In this document: positions 28,339-34,630 of the stretch, in pieces
Layout of the letters: every line of letters begins with the position of its first letter
How positions within the stretch are numbered: position 1 is the first letter of the stretch
Source of the DNA: Microvirga arvi
GTDB taxonomy: Bacteria > Pseudomonadota > Alphaproteobacteria > Rhizobiales > Beijerinckiaceae
Direction: 5' to 3'
Length of the DNA: 34,630 nucleotides
Assembly: GCF_016892765.1 (NCBI RefSeq)
Contig: NZ_JAFEMD010000054.1
Coordinates: 1-34,630 of the forward strand
Made by a program: the position numbers and the translations under genes
The notes under the pieces: model-generated
What the model was told of the DNA's origin: nothing
The model's input: the letters and a program-made list of their open reading frames with translations, nothing else
The model's database searches: none

Positions 28339-30138
28339 ATGGAGCGTCGGCTGGCCGCCATCTTCGCGGCAGACGTGGAGGCCTACTCCCGCCATATGGG
28401 CGAGGACGAGGCTGCGACCTTCGAGACGCTGACAGCTCATCGCGCTATCCTGGCCGGCTTCATTGCCAAACACCGGGGGCGGATTGCCAACACGGCGGGA
28501 GACAGCGTGCTGGCCGAGTTTCCCAGTGCCGTCGACGCGGTGACCTGCGCGCTTAGAGCCCAGGAGGCGCTGTCGTCCGCCAATGACAAGCTGCCAGAGA
28601 CCCAGCGCCTGGAGTTCCGGATTGGGGTGCATGTGGGAGATATCATGGTCAAAGGCGGTGATCTCTTCGGGGACGGGGTCAACATCGCTGCCCGCGTGCA
28701 GGCGCTGGCCCAGCCGGGCGGCGTCTGCCTGTCCGGCGCTGCGCAGGAATATGTCCGCAAGACCGTCCCGCTGAGCTTCCAGGATCTCGGTCCCCAGATC
28801 GTGAAAAACATCGAGGAGCCGATCAGGGTCTTCGCGGTGACTTCCACGACCGGTGCGCTCGCCAGACCGTCACTCGCGCGGGCGCGGGAACCCCTCCGTG
28901 CTGACCGTCCCTCTGTTGCCATCCTGCCCTTCACGAACATGGGCGGCGACCCCGAGCAACTCTATTTCAGCGACGGGATCACCGAAGATATCATCACAGA
29001 GCTTGCCCGGTTCCGGGAACTCCTCGTGATCGCCCGCAACTCCACGTTCACCTTCCGAGACAAATCGGTCGATGTGCGAGAGGTTGGGAAGGTCCTGAAC
29101 GCGGATTACGTCGTGGAAGGCAGCGTCCGCCGCGCCGGTGACCGGGTCCGGATCACCGCGCAGTTGATCAACGCCGCCACGGGAGCCCACCTGTGGGCGG
29201 AGCGCTTCGACCGTCCGTTCGAGGATGTGTTCGTGGTCCAGGACGAAATTGCACGGGGCGTGGTCGCCACCATCGCTCAGCGCATCAAGGAAGAGGCCGA
29301 GGTGGTGGCGCGCCGCCGGCCGCCTCAGGACATGCGAGCCTATGACCTCTTCCTGCAAGGGCATCGCATTTCGGAGGTGTTCACGGAGGATGCTCAAGAG
29401 CAGGCACGAGCCTTGTTCGAGCAGGCGCGTGCCCTCGACCCGACCTTCGTCCGGGCCTACACTGCACTGGCATACAACCATCTTGGCCGCGCAATCGACC
29501 GCGGCTACGGCGTCGGGTTGCCTCGCGAGAAGGACCCCGACAGGATAGAACCACGCCGGCTCGCCGAGCAGGCCCTTGTGATCGATCCCGCGGAGCCGCG
29601 GGTGCACATGACGGCAGGCTATGTTTTCTTGGTGTGGCGCGAGTTCGAGCACGCTGAGCATCATTTTGATCTGGCTCGCTCCATGAACCCGAACGATGCC
29701 ACGATCCAGATCTTCTGGGCCTGGGCGCAGGCCTGCTTCGGGCGCCCCGAGCGGGGTCTCTCCGCGGCGGAACTGGCGTTCAGGCTCAACCCACGGCACC
29801 CGCACTGGTACGGCGGATTTCTGTCCCGGATCCTATTTCTTCTTGGGCGCTACGAGGAGACCGTCAACAGGCTCGAATTCAGGATGCGTGACGCCCCCAC
29901 CCGGCATCGGCGGGACATGGCCTGGTTGGCGGCAGCGTATGGGTTGATTGGGCGCAGTGACCTTGCGCAGCAATGTGCGGCCTGGCTCGTCGAGGGCCTC
30001 GGCCAGGCGTGGCGCGGCGATCCAAATGCAGGCCCTCGCGAGTACATCGACTGGTTGGTGGACAACTTCTATCTGCGGCGCCCGGAGGACGAGGAACTTG
30101 TGCGCGAAGGGCTGCGACGGGCTGGGCTACCAGCATAA
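28339..30138 (+). CDS. class III adenylate/guanylate cyclase fused to TolB-like and TPR regions
   Basis: A 599-residue protein. The N-terminal catalytic domain (1-170) has metal-binding Asp12 (FAADVEAYSRHM) and Asp55 (NTAGDSVLAEF). The GDGVNIAARVQ motif (111-121) has the Asn and Arg of the transition-state site, so activity is likely. Next is PSVAILPFTNMGGDPEQLYFSDGITEDIITEL (about 190-220), the start of a TolB-N-like domain that continues to SVRRAGDRVRITAQLINAATGAHLWAERFDR. TPR-like helices (about 330-560) complete it. No membrane segment is seen. It would make cAMP under control of the TPR part; many paralogues occur in rhizobial genomes. ATG 28339 (GGAGG 8 bases upstream) is chosen; GTG three bases earlier is possible. 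Confidence 0.92.
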   Translation: MERRLAAIFAADVEAYSRHMGEDEAATFETLTAHRAILAGFIAKHRGRIANTAGDSVLAEFPSAVDAVTCALRAQEALSSANDKLPETQRLEFRIGVHVGDIMVKGGDLFGDGVNIAARVQALAQPGGVCLSGAAQEYVRKTVPLSFQDLGPQIVKNIEEPIRVFAVTSTTGALARPSLARAREPLRADRPSVAILPFTNMGGDPEQLYFSDGITEDIITELARFRELLVIARNSTFTFRDKSVDVREVGKVLNADYVVEGSVRRAGDRVRITAQLINAATGAHLWAERFDRPFEDVFVVQDEIARGVVATIAQRIKEEAEVVARRRPPQDMRAYDLFLQGHRISEVFTEDAQEQARALFEQARALDPTFVRAYTALAYNHLGRAIDRGYGVGLPREKDPDRIEPRRLAEQALVIDPAEPRVHMTAGYVFLVWREFEHAEHHFDLARSMNPNDATIQIFWAWAQACFGRPERGLSAAELAFRLNPRHPHWYGGFLSRILFLLGRYEETVNRLEFRMRDAPTRHRRDMAWLAAAYGLIGRSDLAQQCAAWLVEGLGQAWRGDPNAGPREYIDWLVDNFYLRRPEDEELVREGLRRAGLPA

Positions 30139-30500
30139 GAGGGGCGTCAGGACCGTGCCAGGTGACCCTTCGACGTCGGAGAGTAATGGACCAGGGATCT
30201 ACGATTTCCGGGTGGGTACGCTCAGCCAGCGTTGGAACTGGTGCCACGGAGGCGGATCTGATGCCGTTCAGCCCTACCACCGTTCCTAAGGCGTGTGCCG
30301 TGAACGGTCTTCCGTGAAATTGAACCATAACTAGGAAGGTCCGTTTGTGGCACGAGGCAGACGTTAGTCCGAGGGCAGCAATCCTCACCTAAGCCGACGT
30401 TCCGCAGGAGCCAAGGAATTTCAGTGCGTGACCCGCACGCGATGTTCAAATCGTGCTTTCAATTTATTCAGGGCATGGTCGCTTAGCTCCGATGCGACAG
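30139..30500. other. 362-base convergent intergenic stretch
   Basis: It lies between the 3' ends of the cyclase gene and the receiver gene. No coding frame is supported. ACCGTTC (30279-30285) and GAACGGT (30302-30308) form a long-loop inverted repeat without a T-run, so it is not a convincing terminator. Confidence 0.4.
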
Positions 30501-30887
30501 CTATGAAGCGGCCGACACGACAGACGCTTTGGCAAGGATCCCGTTCACAGCATCGCTAAAAGCATCGTGTGAAAACGGCTTTGTGAGCACGCAGTTTTGC
30601 TGATAGCCCGTGGGAACGACGCTGGAGTCGTAGCCTGTCAGGAAGATAAACGGGATGCCGCGATCACGCAGGACGTCCGCAACAGGATAGACCACCAAGC
30701 CATCCAGATTGACGTCGAGAACGGCGAGGTCGAAGTCGGCCTTGAGCGCCAATGCCATGGCCTGTTCAAATTTCGCAGCCGGTCCCACGACCTCTGCTCC
30801 GAGATCGCTCGTCATGTCTTCGACCAGCATTGATACCATGGTTTCATCTTCGACGATGAGCACGCGAGGCTTGCGTTGGTCATGCAT
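30501..30887 (-). CDS. single-domain response regulator, paralogue
   Basis: A 128-residue stand-alone receiver: acidic pocket Glu13/Asp14 (IVEDETMVSML), phospho-acceptor Asp58 (LAVLDVNLDG), Thr in FLTGYD and Lys in LTKPFSHDAF. There is no output domain. The start at ATG 30887 (MHDQRKPRV) is chosen because GGGAGA lies 6 bases upstream; longer in-frame starts exist at 30893 and 30992. It shares clear sequence patterns with the receiver at 9616-9993 but has a Val/Ser-rich tail instead. The partner kinase is not in the window. Confidence 0.88.
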   Translation of the reverse strand: MHDQRKPRVLIVEDETMVSMLVEDMTSDLGAEVVGPAAKFEQAMALALKADFDLAVLDVNLDGLVVYPVADVLRDRGIPFIFLTGYDSSVVPTGYQQNCVLTKPFSHDAFSDAVNGILAKASVVSAAS

Positions 30888-31020
30888 GGGCATTCTCCCA
30901 ATGGTTCCGCCGTGCTCAACGGAGCCCTGCATATGAGGCCGTTTGTCCTGAATGGACGACGCTTCTCTTGCTATGCTCAAGGAATCCTCCATACGAACCG
31001 CGTTGCCGGTTAGTGAGAAG

Positions 31021-31048
31021 CGTCCTGCCGCCGACGGGCGGCAGGACG
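31021..31048 (-). terminator. strong hairpin terminator of the Gly-rich gene
   Basis: CGTCCTGCCGCC (31021-31032) and GGCGGCAGGACG (31037-31048) form a perfect 12-bp stem with a 4-base loop, 9 bases after the stop of the minus-strand Gly-rich gene. The T-run is short, TTCT. Confidence 0.7.
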
Positions 31049-31057
31049 TCGTGCGTG

Positions 31058-31876
31058 TTACGGCTGTGCGGCCTGGATCTCGCGGGCCTCATTGACAATC
31101 TGATCGAACACCGCGGATTCAGGATCGATCTCGAGCCCGAGCTTTTCGTTGAGCACCTTGACGGGATCCTCCGGAACGCCCGGCTTCGACAGCCGAGCCA
31201 AGGCCGTAGCGGCCGCGGTGATCTCCGCGTCGGTGATCTGGTCCTCGGTATCTTCGCGGATGGTCAGCGCCTTCTCATAGGCGGCGATCAGCCCGACCGT
31301 CGAGTTCGGCGCGGCATGCAGCCGGGCCGTCGCCGAGGCATTCACCGCGTTCATGCGGCCGAGCTTGGCGGTGTCGAGGCCGATGGTCTTGGCGCTGGCG
31401 GCTGCCTTCTTCGCGTCGGACGAGAGCTTCGTCTCGGCCTCCCTGGCCTCGCGCTTCGCATCGCGGGTGCTGTGCGCCTGCTCGGCCCTGGTCTGACCCT
31501 TGGCCGCGGCGTCATTGGGGCCGGAGTTGCGGCCGCTGCGCTCGCTGCTGCCGCCACGGGAGTTCTCGGCTCCCCCGCCGTGCGGCTCACTGCCGGACTT
31601 CCCGCCGGAGCCGCCGCCATGGCCGCCACCACCGGAGTTGCCTCCGTTGCCGCCACCGCCATGGCCACCACCGTTTCCTCCGCCGGCGTTGCTACCGCCG
31701 TTGCCGCCCCCATTGCCTCCGCCGTTTCCGCCTCCGTTACCACCGCCTTCGCCGCCTTTGGCCTGGGCTTGGGACTTTTCGAGTTTGAGCGAGGTCAGGT
31801 CGAGCGACAGCGGTTGCAGGCTGACGGCGAATCCTAAGGCGAGTGCCGAAACAGTCAGAGCAAGACGTCGTGTCAT
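31058..31876 (-). CDS. exported Gly/Asn-rich protein with charged helical C-terminal domain
   Basis: A 272-residue protein. It starts with a signal-like segment (MTRRLALTVSALALGFAVSLQP). From about residue 40 a low-complexity region of GGGN/GGGH repeats runs to about 95, followed by a Ser/Arg linker. A charged helical region (AEQAHSTRDAKREAREAETKLSSDAKKAAA) leads into LGRMNAVNASATARLHAAPNSTVGLIAAYEKALTIRE, a pattern I recall from unnamed Hyphomicrobiales exported proteins. The start at ATG 31876 is set by GGAAGGG upstream. It is divergent from the DUF6502-DUF5666 operon and shares GGGNGG repeats with the DUF5666 protein. Function unknown; surface or matrix location is an inference. Confidence 0.75.
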   Translation of the reverse strand: MTRRLALTVSALALGFAVSLQPLSLDLTSLKLEKSQAQAKGGEGGGNGGGNGGGNGGGNGGSNAGGGNGGGHGGGGNGGNSGGGGHGGGSGGKSGSEPHGGGAENSRGGSSERSGRNSGPNDAAAKGQTRAEQAHSTRDAKREAREAETKLSSDAKKAAASAKTIGLDTAKLGRMNAVNASATARLHAAPNSTVGLIAAYEKALTIREDTEDQITDAEITAAATALARLSKPGVPEDPVKVLNEKLGLEIDPESAVFDQIVNEAREIQAAQP

Positions 31877-31930
31877 GAGGTTCCCTTCCAAAACGTGTGA
31901 GCCTAGTGAGCCCCTTAGACCAAGAGTTAT

Positions 31931-31947
31931 GTGAGAAATTTTCCCAC
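31931..31947. promoter_or_regulatory. palindromic operator A between Gly-rich and DUF6502 genes
   Basis: GTGAGA-N5-TCCCAC, a 17-bp dyad with one mismatched pair, 55 bases upstream of the Gly-rich gene start. The same format recurs at 31960-31976. Confidence 0.6.
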
Positions 31948-31959
31948 GTCAATCTTGAT

Positions 31960-31976
31960 GTGGGATTGCTTCCCAC
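31960..31976. promoter_or_regulatory. palindromic operator B between Gly-rich and DUF6502 genes
   Basis: GTGGGA-N5-TCCCAC, a perfect 6-base dyad, centred 29 bases from operator A and 25 bases before the DUF6502 start. Both right half-sites extend to TCCCACGTC. The spacing of nearly three helical turns would place two dimers on one face of the DNA. Confidence 0.65.
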
Positions 31977-32000
31977 GTCTGATCGACCTATTTAGACCCT

Positions 32001-32861
32001 ATGTCCGGCGATGCCCCCCGCTCCCTCGCCCCAGCCAAGCTGCACGCGCCCCTCGCGCGCCTGCTGCGCCCCCTCGTGCGGCTCCTGATCCGCAGCGGGA
32101 TCACATTTCCCATGCTGGCGGAGCTGCTGCGCGAGCTTTACGTGAACGTCGCCGAGTACGACTTCGCCCTTCAGGGCAAGGAGCAGACGGACAGCCGCGT
32201 CAGCCTGCTCACGGGCATCCACCGCAAGGAAGTCCGCCGGCTGCGGGGCGCGGGCGCCCCGGTCAACACGGTCCCGGCGACGGTCTCGCAGACGAGCCGC
32301 ATCCTGGCCCGCTGGCTCGCGGACCCGGACTTCGCCGGCCCTGACGGGCGGCCCCTGCCCCTCCCCCGCACGGCCGAGATGCCGCAACCGTCCTTCGAGC
32401 GCCTCGTCGCCTCGGTCACGCGCGACGTGCGGCCCCGCGCCGTGCTGGACGAGTGGCTCGACCGCAAGCTGGTCGTGCTGGACGACGAGGATCGCGCCGC
32501 TCTAGCCGAGGCGGCCTATGTGCCGCGTGGCGGAGACGACCAGCAGCTCTACTACCTGGGACGCAACCTGCACGACCACATCGCCGCCGCGGTGGCGAAT
32601 GTGGAAGCCGGGTCACCGCCCTTCCTGGAACGGGCCGTCCACTACGATGGGCTCACCAAGGAGCTGGCCGAGCAGCTGCAGCAGCGCTCCCGCGACGTGG
32701 CCATGGAGGCTCTCCACACGCTCAACCGTGAGGCCCACGCCGCCAGCGACAAGGCTCCCGCAGGCCAGTGGCGCTGGAATTTCGGCGTTTATGTCTATTC
32801 CGAAGAGGTCGTGCCGCCATCCGCCGCAGCAACACCCACCGACAAGGGAGCCAAGCCGTGA
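32001..32861 (+). CDS. DUF6502 protein, putative DNA-binding regulator
   Basis: A 286-residue soluble protein matching, from memory, the DUF6502 family. The N-terminal part (LARLLRPLVRLLIRSGITFPMLAELLRELYVNVAEYDF) is followed by DSRVSLLTGIHRKEVRRLRG (about 64-83), which has the spacing of a helix-turn-helix, with RKEVRRLR as a likely recognition helix. The C-terminal half is helical and ends WRWNFGVYVYSEE. It overlaps the DUF5666 gene by four bases (GTGA). Twin palindromes lie directly upstream, so autoregulation and control of both divergent units is a natural hypothesis. The start at ATG 32001 leaves a short leader. Confidence 0.8.
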   Translation: MSGDAPRSLAPAKLHAPLARLLRPLVRLLIRSGITFPMLAELLRELYVNVAEYDFALQGKEQTDSRVSLLTGIHRKEVRRLRGAGAPVNTVPATVSQTSRILARWLADPDFAGPDGRPLPLPRTAEMPQPSFERLVASVTRDVRPRAVLDEWLDRKLVVLDDEDRAALAEAAYVPRGGDDQQLYYLGRNLHDHIAAAVANVEAGSPPFLERAVHYDGLTKELAEQLQQRSRDVAMEALHTLNREAHAASDKAPAGQWRWNFGVYVYSEEVVPPSAAATPTDKGAKP

Positions 32862-34132
32862 GGAACCACGCCGCTTCGCTCGCACGAACCCATGCCCTCT
32901 GGCTCGTGGCGCTGGCCCTGCTGGTCGCCTCGCTCACCCTGGCATGGGGCCAGCAAGGGCAGGATCGCGGCATCGGCGGCACCGGAGTTGTGGCCGACGA
33001 TCAGGATGGCGACCGGGGCATCGGCGGCACCGGCATGATGGGCCGCATCCGCGGCTTCGGGAGTATCATCGTCAACGGCGTGCATGTGAACTATGCACCC
33101 GACGTGCCGGTGCGGATCGACGGACAGGCTCGTGCGGTGTCCGACCTGAAGATCGGCCAGGTGGTGCGGGTGGTTGCCGAGAACCGCAACGGCGTGCTGG
33201 CCACACGGCAGATCGATGTGACCAGCGAGGTTGTCGGCCCGATCGAGACCACGGGCCGGACGACCCTGACGGTGCTCGGCCAGACCGTCTCCACGCAGGC
33301 GCTGGGCGCCGCAAGTCCGTGGCAGCGCGGCGACCGCGTGGCGGTGTTCGGCCTCAGGCGGCCGGATGGCACGATCGTCGCAAGCCTGATCGAGCGGCGG
33401 GACAGCGGACCTGACAGAGTCGCCGGCCAGGTGATCCGTTCGCGCAACGGCAGCCTCGGGATCGGGACGTTGAAGCTCGCCGGAGTGAATCCCCGCCTCG
33501 CCGGCACCCGGGCCGTGCTCGAAGGCTCCTATGCCAATGGCACGCTCCAGGTCACAGGAACGGCCCGGGAGCGGGATCTCCTGGGGACGAATGTCCGGCG
33601 GTTCTCCATCGAGGCCTATGTGGAGCGGACGCGAAACGGGTTGCGGCTCGGTTCGGGGCTCGAGGTGGCAGGCAGCCCTTCAGCGACCCTGCCGGTCGGG
33701 TCCTATGCCCCGGCGGTGGTGACTGCCGTGACCGATCAGAGAGGACGTCTCGGCATCGAGGATGTGTCTCTCGAAGGAAAACCAACGTCATCGCGCGGAT
33801 CATCCCAAGGGGTGGATAGCGAAAACCCACGCAACACACCGGCGGATGCACGGGGACGCGAGCCCGCGTCGCGCGATACGCATCCAGGATCCGGCCCATC
33901 CCGCTGGGATTCTTCGCGGGGCGACGCGCGCGGGCGGGACGGCCACGGCGGACCGTCCGGCAATCGTTCAGGCGACGGCGGCAACAACGGCAAGGGCAAC
34001 GGCGGTGGCAACCAGGGCGGCCGTGGCGGCGATCACGGTGGCGGCGGCAACAATGGCAACGGCGGCGGGAATAGTGGGGGCAACGGAGGCGGTGGCAATG
34101 GCGGAGGGAATGGCGGTGGCGGAAAACGCTGA
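32858..34132 (+). CDS. exported DUF5666 repeat protein with Gly/Asn-rich tail
   Basis: A 424-residue protein. GTG 32858 overlaps the DUF6502 stop and has GGGAG upstream. The N-terminus has a signal/anchor (about 8-28), then two copies of DRGIGGTG (residues about 32-39 and 49-56). Several DUF5666-type beta modules follow (e.g. GFGSIIVNGVHVNY...LKIGQVVRVVAENRNGVLATRQID; RTTLTVLGQTV...GDRVAVFGLRRPDGTIVASLIE; NGSLGIGTLKLAGV...GSYANGTLQVTGTARE). After a polar Arg/Asp/Ser linker (about 315-370) comes a C-terminal tail almost wholly Gly and Asn, ending GGGGKR. DUF5666 has no known biochemical role. The RGIGGTG repeats and Gly tail suggest a cell-envelope or extracellular protein. Confidence 0.85.
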   Translation: MRNHAASLARTHALWLVALALLVASLTLAWGQQGQDRGIGGTGVVADDQDGDRGIGGTGMMGRIRGFGSIIVNGVHVNYAPDVPVRIDGQARAVSDLKIGQVVRVVAENRNGVLATRQIDVTSEVVGPIETTGRTTLTVLGQTVSTQALGAASPWQRGDRVAVFGLRRPDGTIVASLIERRDSGPDRVAGQVIRSRNGSLGIGTLKLAGVNPRLAGTRAVLEGSYANGTLQVTGTARERDLLGTNVRRFSIEAYVERTRNGLRLGSGLEVAGSPSATLPVGSYAPAVVTAVTDQRGRLGIEDVSLEGKPTSSRGSSQGVDSENPRNTPADARGREPASRDTHPGSGPSRWDSSRGDARGRDGHGGPSGNRSGDGGNNGKGNGGGNQGGRGGDHGGGGNNGNGGGNSGGNGGGGNGGGNGGGGKR

Positions 34133-34630
34133 CATCATTGGTATGGTCTCCATCCCTCCCATGTGCTGCACGATGCAGCTCGTATCATGAGGATGGGCAA
34201 CAAGACCCAAAGGGACGAATAGCTGAGCATCCCATGGGCTCCACACCCTCGGGGCCAGATCGATCCGGACAGGAGACCTCCCCCGAACCGCAGCCGCATT
34301 CTCACAAGCGTGAGCGATCATCAACGAGCCGCGTGACGAACTCATGGCTCACGTCAAACACATGAGGAAGGTCCAGCAGGACAGCATGAGAGGACCTCTA
34401 CAGACCGCCATTCAACTTCAGCTTTTGACCCAGCCTGTTCTCTAATTCCGGGTTTGGGGTCAAGCTCTCTGTGAGCATCCTTGCCGGGTCCATGGTTCTC
34501 TCCGCGGTAAGGACAGGCCTTCCGCATGATGGCGTCAGATGACGCTGGCGGATCAATGTGTGAAGCGCGCTTGGCCCAAGAGGGCCTCGCAAAGCCTGGG
34601 GCGATCTCACCAACGCCAACGTCCCGGCAG
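34133..34630. other. 498-base terminal stretch without a supported gene
   Basis: A 73-codon minus-strand frame (34398-34619) has no signal, domain or recognised ribosome site and is not called. No terminator, repeat or RNA gene was recognised; the region may continue into sequence beyond the window. Confidence 0.4.

Noticed and set aside
30279..30308. Inverted repeat ACCGTTC/GAACGGT after the cyclase gene as terminator
   Set aside because: The loop is 16 bases and no T-run follows, so terminator activity is unlikely.
31600..31760. Short repeated units that could suggest a CRISPR array or minisatellite
   Set aside because: The units are in-frame Gly/Asn codon repeats of a protein-coding gene, without spacers of constant length.
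34398..34619. 73-codon minus-strand frame near the window end
   Set aside because: No signal, domain, ribosome site or neighbour supports it.

Overview
The window comes from a high-GC alphaproteobacterium, most likely a Hyphomicrobiales member of the Methylobacterium/Microvirga type. This rests on overall base composition, GTG/TTG starts with strong GGAGG-type ribosome sites, and family content: DUF1127, stand-alone receivers, cyclase-TPR protein, PhaC fragment, DUF6502/DUF5666 pair. Genus is an inference. No rRNA, tRNA or CRISPR array was seen. The region reads as an accessory metal/metalloid-resistance and stress island with signs of duplication, deletion and transposon decay.

Left part (1-6.4 kb, minus strand): a small membrane protein, a copper P-type ATPase (copA) behind a CueR-type promoter, then an arsR-DUF1127-flavoprotein-MFS operon. 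Three of those four products carry cysteine pairs or cysteine-rich tails. Two near-identical 22-bp inverted repeats, one upstream of arsR and one between arsR and the DUF1127 gene, look like the ArsR operators.

Middle-left (6.6-12.5 kb): a 38-residue membrane peptide, a tandem GNAT acetyltransferase, an MFS transporter, a single-domain response regulator, a frame-broken nickel/cobalt exporter (NicO/RcnA-type) remnant, a cytochrome c that lacks the usual axial Met, a Vgb-type beta-propeller protein, and a class I methyltransferase.

Copper block (12.5-22.3 kb): ten minus-strand genes run from a perfect CueR-type operator at 21.14 kb: two HMA chaperones, a cupredoxin, a His-rich exported protein, an RND adaptor with an unusual N-terminal extension, a CusA/CzcA pump, a small periplasmic protein, DUF305, DUF411 and a Spy/CpxP-like protein. 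They cover chaperoning, periplasmic binding and efflux; no outer-membrane channel and no cueR gene are in the window. Divergently placed are a cupin protein and a Met-rich EF-hand protein.

Right part (22.4-34.6 kb): a second methyltransferase copy followed by a decayed Spy-like tail, showing that the methyltransferase-Spy segment was duplicated 10.57 kb apart. Then come Hsp20, a zinc alcohol dehydrogenase behind an FNR/FixK-type box, a truncated and frameshifted PHA synthase fused at a deletion junction to a broken IS630 transposase, an exported dienelactone hydrolase, an adenylate cyclase-TPR protein, and a second single-domain response regulator. At the end is a poorly described module: a Gly/Asn-rich exported protein divergent from a DUF6502-DUF5666 operon. 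Two identical-format 17-bp palindromes lie in the shared intergenic region, and matching Gly/Asn repeats occur in both exported proteins. This module and the arsR twin-operator/Cys-tail operon are the least conventional systems here.
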